Shown here in pieces: positions 1 through 5,005 of a stretch of DNA of 5,005 nt (its first letter is position 1; each line of letters begins with the position of its first letter). Both the position numbers and the translations under genes were made by a program. The notes under the pieces were generated by a model. The model was not told where the DNA came from. It was given only the letters and a program-made list of their open reading frames with translations, and searched no databases. Source of the DNA: VFJL01 sp037147395. GTDB lineage: Bacteria; Pseudomonadota; Gammaproteobacteria; Burkholderiales; Nitrosomonadaceae. The stretch spans positions 1-5,005 of the forward strand of contig JBAWVG010000081.1 of NCBI GenBank assembly GCA_037147395.1, read 5' to 3'.

Positions 1-5
1 GATAT

Positions 6-81
<76 letters not shown>

Positions 82-101
82 CCGAAAAAGACGGACTATG
101 G

Positions 102-130
102 ATTATAGTGGTTTGATAAAGATGGGGCAA
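102..130 (-). promoter_or_regulatory. sigma70-type promoter of tRNA-Thr
   Basis: On the minus strand a perfect -10 hexamer TATAAT (107-102) lies exactly 17 bp downstream of TTGCCC (130-125), which matches the -35 consensus at 4 of 6 positions. Transcription would begin near base 95, giving a leader of roughly 14 nt before the tRNA 5' end at base 81. Position, spacing and orientation all fit the tRNA. No transcript data support it here. Confidence 0.72.
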
Positions 131-165
131 ACCAGAGCAGGAAGGGTAGCTTCAACATAACGGCG

Positions 166-233
166 AATTAAAAGGGGGCGAAATACTTTAAAGCGGCGGT
201 AAATGTGTCTGCAGTGAACGGTGATCAGCCCCC
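166..233 (-). terminator. possible long-loop terminator after the 244-762 gene
   Basis: Downstream of the membrane-protein stop codon, the minus strand carries GGGGGC (233-228) and, after a long gap of about 48 nt, GCCCCC (179-174) followed at once by TTTTAATT. The 6-bp GC stem followed by a T-run resembles an intrinsic terminator. The loop is unusually long and I see no convincing internal hairpin. Its position between the gene end and the tRNA promoter favours a terminator role, but this is weakly supported. Confidence 0.28.
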
Positions 234-243
234 ATAAAACGAC

Positions 244-762
244 TTAACCAGTCAGCGATTTTGTCACGCTATACACAAGCAGTAACGCGTACACAATGCC
301 GAAAAACCAGGGGAAACTAATCGCCCGATGCGCCCACCACTGCCGATGCTGACGGAAGGCCCAATTTGGCACAAAAACCGTCGGCTCATTCCGCCGATCT
401 TCTATAGGATCGCGAAACTCATGGAGATGATGAAGGCCCATCATAAGTTTCTCTTTCTGCCACTCAGGATCTTGCTCCACTCCCCTTAATCGCCACTCCC
501 ACAACGCATTCTGGCCTGACAGTCTTCCGAGGACGATTGCCATCTGGAGGCATAAAAGGATCCCAAAGATGCAGAGGAGGACGATCAATACCGTTAACGG
601 AAGGGTATGAAACTCACGCGATACAATCAATCCAATTACCATGACGATAATTGAATTTGCCATGAGGTAATCCGAAAGCATTGACTGGTAGTCTCGTACT
701 CCAGATGTCCATAGTGTGAGGAGGTATTCGTATGTTGCGTCGATGCCGACTGGTGCTCTCAT
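244..762 (-). CDS. hypothetical membrane protein, three predicted TM helices
   Basis: This 172-residue protein is not one I can name. The N-terminus (residues about 5-35) is rich in Tyr, Trp and Leu and looks like an amphipathic lead-in. It is followed by a short hydrophobic segment (about 36-48), a long one (about 54-78), a charged cytoplasmic-type stretch (about 80-145, with Trp/Arg/His-rich runs such as WEWRLRG and RQHRQWWAHR), and a C-terminal helix (about 148-166). Two helices, a soluble middle and one helix recall RipA-family and SLATT-like small membrane proteins, but that is topology only, not a detected homology. The ATG is the first possible start: an in-frame TGA lies 9 nt upstream. 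It is preceded by a close GAGGG ribosome site (770-766). The gap to the ParB-like gene upstream is 103 bp, so co-transcription is possible but not shown. Confidence 0.75.
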   Translation of the reverse strand: MRAPVGIDATYEYLLTLWTSGVRDYQSMLSDYLMANSIIVMVIGLIVSREFHTLPLTVLIVLLCIFGILLCLQMAIVLGRLSGQNALWEWRLRGVEQDPEWQKEKLMMGLHHLHEFRDPIEDRRNEPTVFVPNWAFRQHRQWWAHRAISFPWFFGIVYALLLVYSVTKSLTG

Positions 763-865
763 AGGCCCTCATCCATTAGATCACTTCCTTCACGATGGTC
801 ATCCCTTCTTCAAGATAATCAAGCCTTGCCTTGCCTTTTATTCTTGCTACTTAATACCCCGAGCC

Positions 866-1237
866 TCAAGTAATCTTGCACGGAATCACAGCATCCTCGT
901 CGTACGAGTAGATTGCGCACAATCGATGATACCCATCCGCAACAATCACCCTTTCATTAGTCTGGCTTCTTATTAAAAGGAGTGGCGATAACGGGTGTCC
1001 AGACTGTATTTTCTGTTGATTTTTTTCAACATGAGCGTTACTTATTCCTAGTAGTGATAAGCCTGATGCCCGAAAAATATCCTTAGCTTTAAATTCAACT
1101 ATTGGCTCTAACTGTAACCGCTTTATATAAGCGCTTGCTGTCTGGTCATCATAGAGGAGGCACAAGTAGGATAGGGCTGCTGGATAGTTATGTTTTTCTG
1201 GTTCGTTTAGCCATTTAGCTTCTATTTTCTTCATCAT
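866..1237 (-). CDS. stand-alone ParB/sulfiredoxin-like domain protein
   Basis: About 123 residues. The C-terminal half has the look of a ParB/Srx fold: SPLLLIR (about 84-90) leads into the signature VADGYHRLCA (about 99-108), where ParB-like proteins carry a D/E-G-x-H-R motif, and the protein ends in IPCKIT. The N-terminal half (KWL, then YPAALSYLCLLYD, then FKAKDIFRASGLSLLG) matches a small uncharacterised family I recall from proteobacteria, made of this domain alone. There is no helix-turn-helix or CTPase-linked partition module, so it is not a true chromosome-partition ParB; its biochemical role is unknown. I chose the ATG at 1237 because the family typically begins near MKKIxAKWL. A neighbouring ATG at 1234 and an in-frame GTG at 1276, with an AGG a few bases upstream, are alternatives, the latter adding 13 residues. 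It shares its strand with its neighbours but is separated by 156 bp (upstream) and 103 bp (downstream). Confidence 0.82.
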   Translation of the reverse strand: MMKKIEAKWLNEPEKHNYPAALSYLCLLYDDQTASAYIKRLQLEPIVEFKAKDIFRASGLSLLGISNAHVEKNQQKIQSGHPLSPLLLIRSQTNERVIVADGYHRLCAIYSYDEDAVIPCKIT

Positions 1238-1393
1238 TTTTGATCCACTGTTCAAGTTTACGATTAGAGGATCCACTACAACCTAATTTTTCCCGTAACC
1301 TGCTCCTAAAGAAGCCTGCCTCAGAACAACCATAGCACGGATATCATGAATAAATAACTTTCTCATGGGCTCTACTGAGGGGTAGTTTGCCCG

Positions 1394-2260
1394 CTACTCT
1401 CTCCTTCGCAAGTAATGGTCTAAAAAATCGAATATATGGTCCTCATACTCCTTGCCAGCATATGAGTGCATATTGAAGTGCCCTGCTCCAGGAACAATCC
1501 AAACCTCTTTCGGATGCTGAGCGGCAGCAAATAATCGTTCCGTCTCGGCTACCTTGGTATGTTGGTCAGCGCTACCAGCAATCATTAGTAATGGCGCATT
1601 GAGTTCCTTGATCCGGGAGATGGGATCTAGCTCATTGATGGAAGTGTCCAGATAAAATGCTAGCTGCGCCATTACCACAGGCAGCAGTATCGTCCCATAC
1701 TCCCCTAGGTGAAGCCTCAACCGATTCTCAACAGCTTCTTCGATTGTTGGGTGCAATGACTCAATCACCACAGCATCCAGCCTCTGTGGATGCTTAGAAA
1801 GCACTATAGCCGCCGCACCCAGCGAGACACCAATGGCGCCAATCCTTTCAAATGGAAAGGTATTGTGTAAAAAGGTGATGGCAGCCTCGACATCATCCGA
1901 TTCGCGAAGACCGAAGGTAATTCGTTTACCCGGCGTCTCCCCATGCGCCTGCAGGTCGATCAGAAGTACACCATACCCTTGCTTATTTAAGAACCGTCCC
2001 CGACTCAACATCTCTAGTCGATTGCTGCGAACTGAATGAACAAGCAGGACAACTCCACCTCCTTGCGTTCCCTTCGCTAGCCATCCATGGACTCTTGAAC
2101 CGTTATCAAGTGGAATCCTGACCGACTCGGCAGGGAAGTCTGATGAAAGTGACTCGACCGCGGTTGATGCCGGCCCTGTCAACACTTCGCCGATAAAGAT
2201 AGCAATAGCGATCAGTATGATCAAGGATAAAGATATTCTTATAAAGAACCATCTCCCCAT
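1394..2260 (-). CDS. membrane-anchored alpha/beta hydrolase
   Basis: This 288-residue protein has an alpha/beta-hydrolase fold. Residues about 7-27 form one hydrophobic helix, either a signal anchor or an uncleaved signal peptide, with the catalytic domain probably outside the inner membrane. The strand and oxyanion region is VVLLVHSVRSNR (70-81), where the usual HG is HS. The nucleophile elbow is GVSLG (144-148), with Ser146. The acid is probably Asp232 in GSADQHT, and the base His261 in GAGHFNMH, giving a complete Ser-Asp-His triad. The motifs AHGETPGKRITFG and ESLHPTIEEAVENRLR match a proteobacterial branch of uncharacterised hydrolases. The substrate, probably an ester or peptide bond, cannot be predicted. 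The length is usual for the group. The start at 2260 is the first ATG in frame and leaves the anchor intact, but its ribosome site is weak (GAGA about 12 nt upstream). It probably has its own transcript, since a strong hairpin lies between it and the gene upstream. Confidence 0.9.
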   Translation of the reverse strand: MGRWFFIRISLSLIILIAIAIFIGEVLTGPASTAVESLSSDFPAESVRIPLDNGSRVHGWLAKGTQGGGVVLLVHSVRSNRLEMLSRGRFLNKQGYGVLLIDLQAHGETPGKRITFGLRESDDVEAAITFLHNTFPFERIGAIGVSLGAAAIVLSKHPQRLDAVVIESLHPTIEEAVENRLRLHLGEYGTILLPVVMAQLAFYLDTSINELDPISRIKELNAPLLMIAGSADQHTKVAETERLFAAAQHPKEVWIVPGAGHFNMHSYAGKEYEDHIFDFLDHYLRRRE

Positions 2261-2347
2261 GCTATTGCTAGTCTCATTTTTAAATTAAAGGGGGTGCCAT
2301 GCTTAAACGACCGATTTCTCTTATTCCTGAACCGGTATCTGATTGAT

Positions 2348-2367
2348 GTACTGTGAAGAGTCAGTAC
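2348..2367. repeat. small hairpin in the 2261-2446 gap
   Basis: GTACTG (2348-2353) and CAGTAC (2362-2367) form a perfect 6-bp inverted repeat around an 8-nt loop. It lies upstream of the hydrolase, on the far side of which is the strong terminator hairpin. There is no clear T-run on either side, so I do not call it a terminator. It may be an operator-like palindrome or chance. Confidence 0.3.
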
Positions 2368-2446
2368 TTCTTGACGGCTCGACTCAATTTACTTGGCCCT
2401 GAATTCATTACTGGAAAGAGCGAGAGGGGGCCCTTTCAAAACAAGG

Positions 2447-2473
2447 CGGGCCCCATATAATCTATGGGGCCCG
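2447..2473 (-). terminator. intrinsic terminator of the 2501-2848 gene
   Basis: A perfect 10-bp stem, CGGGCCCCAT paired with ATGGGGCCCG, closes a 7-nt loop. On the minus strand it begins 27 nt past the stop codon at 2501, is preceded by an A-rich run and is followed by CCTTGTTTTG. On the plus strand it is followed by TTCTTTTG, so it could work in both directions. It should separate transcription of the exported protein gene from that of the hydrolase. A further GGGCCC at 2428-2433 could form a competing stem with the left arm. Confidence 0.82.
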
Positions 2474-2500
2474 TTCTTTTGTTACACGTGCAGCTTTTTA

Positions 2501-2848
2501 TTACTTACCGTAACTGGTTTCTTTATTGATGTCTTCCCAGATGTAGCCAGGCTTAACTGTAGTAGCGGTAGGAATCAGGAATGTCGCTGTATCCATAACC
2601 CCGTACGCTGTACGCCCAAGCGTCTGAACCAAGCCAGTGAACACACCAACTGTCGCGCCGGCTACAATGCCATCCTTTTGGCCGATTATCATTATGTTCT
2701 TTGGAACCTCAGCCCATCCTGTGGCAATGTTAGCAACGCCATGTCCAAGCTTGTCGGCGACATCTGTCGCATAGTTTCCCGCGTGAGCCACTGGTGCTAT
2801 GAAAGTTAAGGTGGAAACTACCAGCAGTGATTTAATTACTTTTTTCAT
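2501..2848 (-). CDS. exported TIGR04073-family (exosortase system-associated) protein, copy A
   Basis: A 115-residue protein with a classic Sec signal peptide: MKK, a hydrophobic core to about residue 19, then AHA with cleavage expected after Ala23. The mature part reads KLGHGVAN (33-40), then TGWAEVPKNI (43-52), then a glycine-zipper stretch G60-G64-G68-G72, GRTAYGVMD (78-86), TATFLIPT (87-94), and an aromatic tail YIWEDINKETSYG (102-114). This order of motifs is what I recall for the TIGR04073 family, often found in genomes with exosortase/PEP-CTERM sorting; its molecular function is unknown. The ATG has a good ribosome site, AAGGGG (2860-2855), six bases upstream. A divergent paralog lies 398 bp away. 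The mature chain is small, glycine-rich and without cysteines. It is probably periplasmic or membrane-associated, which is inference. Confidence 0.88.
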   Translation of the reverse strand: MKKVIKSLLVVSTLTFIAPVAHAGNYATDVADKLGHGVANIATGWAEVPKNIMIIGQKDGIVAGATVGVFTGLVQTLGRTAYGVMDTATFLIPTATTVKPGYIWEDINKETSYGK

Positions 2849-2886
2849 CTGTGACCCCTTAAAAATGAATTAAAAAACAATCTAAT

Positions 2887-2902
2887 TCTGATTGCTATCA
2901 GA
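2887..2902. repeat. short hairpin or palindrome in the copy A leader
   Basis: TCTGAT (2887-2892) and ATCAGA (2897-2902) form a perfect 6-bp inverted repeat with a 4-nt spacer. It lies about 40-55 bases upstream of the copy A start codon. It could be an operator half of a regulator site or a leader-RNA hairpin. It directly abuts the larger inverted repeat at 2903-2958. Confidence 0.35.
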
Positions 2903-2958
2903 GATACTTACTACCGTGATTCCGACAAATCTGCTCATTTAGTTCACGGTAGCGTATC
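2903..2958. promoter_or_regulatory. imperfect inverted repeat, candidate operator
   Basis: The left arm is GATAC-tta-CTACCGTGA (2903-2919) and the right arm is TCACGGTAG-c-GTATC (2944-2958). The inner 9 bases match perfectly, and the outer 5 match after a three-versus-one base offset. The 24-nt spacer has no obvious structure. Arms this long in the control region of a divergent gene pair suggest a protein-binding site or a leader-RNA stem. No T-run follows, so it does not look like a terminator. Confidence 0.5.
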
Positions 2959-2994
2959 ATTCTATATCAACTTAAACTGCGCGACCAGCACCCG

Positions 2995-3014
2995 TTTTTA
3001 GCATTTTTTTAGCA
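2995..3014. repeat. tandem TTTTTAGCA direct repeat
   Basis: TTTTTAGCA occurs at 2995-3003 and again at 3006-3014, 11 bases apart start to start, about one helical turn. In the minus direction it reads as TGCTAAAAA twice and sits about 150 bases upstream of the copy A start. Such A-tracts one turn apart can bend DNA or act as UP-element-like sequence; which, if either, applies here is inference. Confidence 0.4.
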
Positions 3015-3194
3015 CTTGATCCTATTTCGCTCTTTTTTAATAACTCAGCTGATCCTGTCATTTAGTCTGGTTTGCTTAAACGCTTAATTTTCCTTTTCTA
3101 TCGGCCTTATTTTTATTTGATAAAGTTCCGTATGAGTCGTGCTCACTAAGAAAACTTTTCTCCCCTCACCACTTCAGATTTGGCTGCAGCAACC

Positions 3195-3222
3195 TTGTTA
3201 TCATGACCTTTTTTATTTTAAT
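3195..3222 (+). promoter_or_regulatory. possible promoter of the 3247-3612 gene
   Basis: TTGTTA (3195-3200) lies 16 bp upstream of TTTAAT (3217-3222). These match the -35 consensus at 4 of 6 and the -10 consensus at 5 of 6 positions. Transcription would start near base 3230, leaving a short leader that includes the weak ribosome site in ACAGG (3235-3239). The region is so A+T-rich that chance matches are common. Confidence 0.3.
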
Positions 3223-3246
3223 TTGATTGTTTTTACAGGCTCTTCT

Positions 3247-3612
3247 ATGAAACGTACTTTCGTCTCTTCACTTGTTTTGTTCATACTGTTCACTTTCACC
3301 CCCCAACTAGTATTGGCGGATAATTACCCAGCTAATGCACTTGGGAAACTTACCAATGGCGTTGCTAATGTGGCCTTCGGTTTCGTGGAAATTCCGAAGA
3401 CCATCTTCATATCTAGCCTTAGTGAGGGGCCTGCCTATGGTGCGACAGCTGGAATTTTAATGGGAATGATGCAGATGGTTGCTCGCACTTTGAATGGCGC
3501 CTTTGATGTGGCAACTTTCATTGTTCCCACCAAGCCCTTTGTCACTCCAGAATATATTTGGAATGATTTCTGTAAAGAGACCTCTTACAGCTCTAATTTA
3601 CAACTACGGTAA
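3247..3612 (+). CDS. exported TIGR04073-family (exosortase system-associated) protein, copy B
   Basis: A 121-residue paralog of the protein at 2501-2848. The signal peptide is MKR plus a long hydrophobic core, ending VLA with cleavage expected after Ala24. The mature chain runs KLTNGVAN (34-41), GFVEIPKTI (45-53), a glycine zipper G61-G65-G69-G73, ARTLNGAFD (79-87), VATFIVPTKP (88-97) and YIWNDFCKETSY (103-114). The IPTKP-type element and the tail fit the TIGR04073 family well; its function is unknown. By hand alignment it matches copy A without gaps over about 88 residues, with 41 identities. I chose the ATG at 3247, although the frame is open back to 3139, because only this start gives an N-terminal signal peptide. 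The ribosome site is weak (AGG about 7 bases upstream). Unlike copy A, it has one cysteine (Cys109) and a short extra tail. The transporter gene begins one base after its stop. Confidence 0.88.
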   Translation: MKRTFVSSLVLFILFTFTPQLVLADNYPANALGKLTNGVANVAFGFVEIPKTIFISSLSEGPAYGATAGILMGMMQMVARTLNGAFDVATFIVPTKPFVTPEYIWNDFCKETSYSSNLQLR

Positions 3613-3613
3613 C

Positions 3614-4930
3614 TTGTTGCCCCCTACTTTGCGTTTTCCTGACCGCTCCCCTTACCTCGCGGATGGTGTAACTAGGAGAGAGGTCTGGGCATGGGCGATG
3701 TTTGATTTTGCTAATTCTGGTTACACCACCGTCGTCATCACTGCAATCTTCAATGCTTATTTTGTTTCAATTGTTGCCGGAAATAAAGACTGGGCAACCC
3801 TTGCTTGGACCTCTGCTTTATCTGTCTCTTACCTCCTTATTATTCTGACCGCACCTCTTTTGGGTGCGTACGTAGATGCTCATGCGGCTAAGAAACGCCT
3901 TCTATTTGTGGCGACTGTAGGATGCGTTGGATTCACTGCTCTCCTTTCATTTGTCGGCCCTGGAGACTTGTGGTTAGCAATTTTCCTCATTATCTTGACC
4001 AATTTCTTTTTTGGAACCGGTGAGAACTTAATCGCGGCCTTTTTGCCTGATCTTGCTCCAGGAGAGGCCTTGGGACGCGTGTCTGGATGGGGTTGGTCTC
4101 TGGGCTATGTCGGCGGTCTTTTTAGCCTTGGCTGCTCCCTCATTTATGTCAACTGGGCCCAAGATCAAGGCCTTCAAGCCGCACAGTATGTACCTATCAC
4201 CATGCTGATCACGGCACTTCTATTTGCCGCTTCCAGCGTCCCTACCTTTCTATATCTGAGGGAGCGGCCGCGCCAGCATCTTATTCCAACTGAGCGTCCG
4301 GCTTTAGTTCAGTCAATTGCGCGTTTAAAAGAAATATTCAATCAAAAGTGGCGCTATCATGATTTGCGTTGTTTTCTTATTTGTCTTACTTTTTACCAGG
4401 CAGGAGTCCAGGCAGTTATTATACTGGCCGCTATTTATGCTCAGCAGGTAATGGGTTTTGGAACTGGGGATACGATATTTCTGATTCTGATAGTTAATAT
4501 AACCGCAGCTTTAGGTGCTTTCATTTTCGGGAGCATTCAAGACAAGATTGGTCACATTTCAACCATCTCGATGACATTGATTGGGTGGGTTTTAATGGTC
4601 TTATTGGCCTGGGGTGCTGAGGGACCGGCCCTATTCTGGGTGTCAGCTACGCTTGCTGGTCTTTGTCTTGGCGCATCTCAATCATCGGGCCGTGCCTTAG
4701 TCGGCTACTTTAGTCCGGCCTCCCATAGAGCTGAATTTTTTGGATTATGGGGACTGGCAGTCAAGCTCTCATCGATTCTTGGTCCCATAACTTACGGCTT
4801 AATCAGTTGGATTACTCACGGTGACCATCGGCTTGCAATGCTTGTCACCGGGATTTATTTTATTATTGGACTGATTATACTGATGGGTGTCAACGTAGAG
4901 CGCGGCAGACAGGCCGCATTAAATAATTAA
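3614..4930 (+). CDS. MFS transporter, UMF1/Atg22-like family
   Basis: From TTG 3614 this is a 438-residue polytopic protein with about 12 hydrophobic segments in two halves, split by a charged loop (about 215-250). The signature WAMFDFANSGY (27-37) marks the UMF1 branch of the major facilitator superfamily, related to yeast Atg22, a vacuolar amino-acid exporter. The loop GAYVDAHAAKK (84-94) is the MFS motif between helices 2 and 3, and GSIQDKIGH (306-314) is its counterpart in the second half. GRVSGWGWSLGYVGG (154-168) and GASQSSGRALVGYF (353-366) also fit the family. The bacterial substrate is unknown. The start is uncertain. Homology requires translation to begin before REVWAWAM, yet the only in-frame ATGs ahead of that, 3494 and 3563, lie inside the preceding gene with poor ribosome sites. 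TTG 3614, or TTG 3617, directly follows the stop of copy B and suggests translational coupling. An ATG at 3698 has a purine-rich AGGAGAGAGG ahead of it but would cut the first helix. Confidence 0.9.
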   Translation: MLPPTLRFPDRSPYLADGVTRREVWAWAMFDFANSGYTTVVITAIFNAYFVSIVAGNKDWATLAWTSALSVSYLLIILTAPLLGAYVDAHAAKKRLLFVATVGCVGFTALLSFVGPGDLWLAIFLIILTNFFFGTGENLIAAFLPDLAPGEALGRVSGWGWSLGYVGGLFSLGCSLIYVNWAQDQGLQAAQYVPITMLITALLFAASSVPTFLYLRERPRQHLIPTERPALVQSIARLKEIFNQKWRYHDLRCFLICLTFYQAGVQAVIILAAIYAQQVMGFGTGDTIFLILIVNITAALGAFIFGSIQDKIGHISTISMTLIGWVLMVLLAWGAEGPALFWVSATLAGLCLGASQSSGRALVGYFSPASHRAEFFGLWGLAVKLSSILGPITYGLISWITHGDHRLAMLVTGIYFIIGLIILMGVNVERGRQAALNN

Positions 4931-4950
4931 TTGTCGAAATCTCCCGCTAC

Positions 4951-5005
4951 TCAATGATGCATATGCTGATGCCCGCTATGATTGGGTGCGGGGGTACTTG
5001 CAGGA
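4951..5005 (-). CDS. partial gene, histidine-rich C-terminus (cut by window edge)
   Basis: On the minus strand an open frame enters from the right edge and ends at TGA (4953-4951). It encodes a tail PASTPAPNHSGHQHMHH, 17 residues visible. A Pro/Ala/Ser/Thr-rich linker ending in a histidine cluster is typical of the C-terminus of metal-binding or metal-handling exported proteins, but so short a fragment cannot be assigned. It would converge on the transporter gene with a gap of about 20 bp. The alternative is a chance open frame. Confidence 0.4.
   Translation of the reverse strand, partial: PASTPAPNHSGHQHMHH

Larger units (their letters stand above)
2849..3246. other. divergent intergenic region between the two TIGR04073 genes
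   Basis: This 398-bp gap separates two divergently read paralogs and should hold the promoters for both. The plus strand is strikingly T-rich with several T-runs of five or more (near 2995, 3004, 3033, 3110 and 3210). It contains a 6-bp hairpin (2887-2902), a larger imperfect inverted repeat (2903-2958), and a direct repeat TTTTTAGCA (2995-3003 and 3006-3014). I find no convincing gene or structured RNA. The open frame running from 3139 into the plus-strand gene has no family-like sequence before the signal peptide at 3247. No strong minus-strand promoter stands out. Confidence 0.8.

Noticed and set aside
778..853. Protein-like minus-strand stretch (ARLDYLEEGMTIVKEVI) after the ParB-like stop codon
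   Set aside because: It is in frame with the ParB-like gene beyond two stops and has no start codon except one giving 8 residues. It may be a decayed remnant, but the ParB-like protein already ends at its expected C-terminus, so I do not call a pseudogene.
716..976. Plus-strand open frame of 86 codons
   Set aside because: It lies across the start of one minus-strand gene and the end of another, has no family-like sequence or ribosome site, and is best explained as a shadow frame.
1283..1366. Minus-strand 27-codon frame between the hydrolase and the ParB-like gene
   Set aside because: It has an ATG and reads smoothly, but there is no good ribosome site, no recognisable motif, and chance frames of this length are common.
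1833..2039. Plus-strand open frame inside the hydrolase
   Set aside because: It is fully antisense to a well-supported alpha/beta hydrolase and rich in Arg, Ser and Pro, as shadow frames often are.
2393..2809. Plus-strand open frame of 138 codons
   Set aside because: It runs through the terminator hairpin and antisense to the exported protein gene, is cysteine-rich without pattern, and has no ribosome site.
3139..3246. N-terminal extension of the copy B frame from a GTG at 3139
   Set aside because: The added 36 residues would bury a clear signal peptide that begins at 3247 and do not resemble the family.
4972..4992. CCCGC/GCGGG inverted repeat as a terminator for the transporter
   Set aside because: The stem is only 5 bp with an 11-nt loop and no T-run, and it lies inside the probable convergent gene.

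Overview
The window reads as ordinary chromosomal sequence from a proteobacterium, most likely a gammaproteobacterium. The grounds are a CCA-encoding tRNA-Thr with a sigma70-type promoter, Shine-Dalgarno sites, the protein families present and a middling G+C content by eye. I cannot name a genus. The TIGR04073 ('exosortase system-associated') family fits environmental proteobacteria that often carry exosortase/PEP-CTERM systems, but no exosortase is visible here.

Layout. Bases 1-2848 are all read on the minus strand. In order of transcription, from right to left, they hold: a small exported TIGR04073-family protein (2501-2848) ended by a strong GC-rich hairpin (2447-2473); a membrane-anchored alpha/beta hydrolase (1394-2260); a stand-alone ParB/sulfiredoxin-fold-like protein (866-1237); an unrecognised three-helix membrane protein (244-762); and tRNA-Thr(CGT) (6-81), which has its own well-formed promoter. 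Gaps of about 100 bp or more separate the genes, so a single tight operon is not supported.

Bases 2849-3246 are a 398-bp divergent, T-rich intergenic region. It carries an imperfect inverted repeat (2903-2958), a short hairpin and T-tract direct repeats. To the right, on the plus strand, lie a second TIGR04073-family gene (3247-3612) and, one base after its stop codon, a UMF1/Atg22-type major facilitator transporter (3614-4930), probably starting at TTG. The last 55 bases hold what looks like the histidine-rich C-terminal end of a convergent minus-strand gene.

How the genes work together. The clearest local signal is the divergent pair of paralogous exported proteins. They align without gaps over about 88 residues and share a GxxxGxxxGxxxG glycine-zipper pattern. 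One copy is tightly linked to a transporter gene. The hydrolase, ParB-like and membrane-protein genes show no obvious functional link to each other. I see no mobile element, CRISPR array, phage gene or recognised defence system, and nothing that convincingly amounts to a new multi-gene system. The paralog pair with its shared control region is the best candidate for follow-up.
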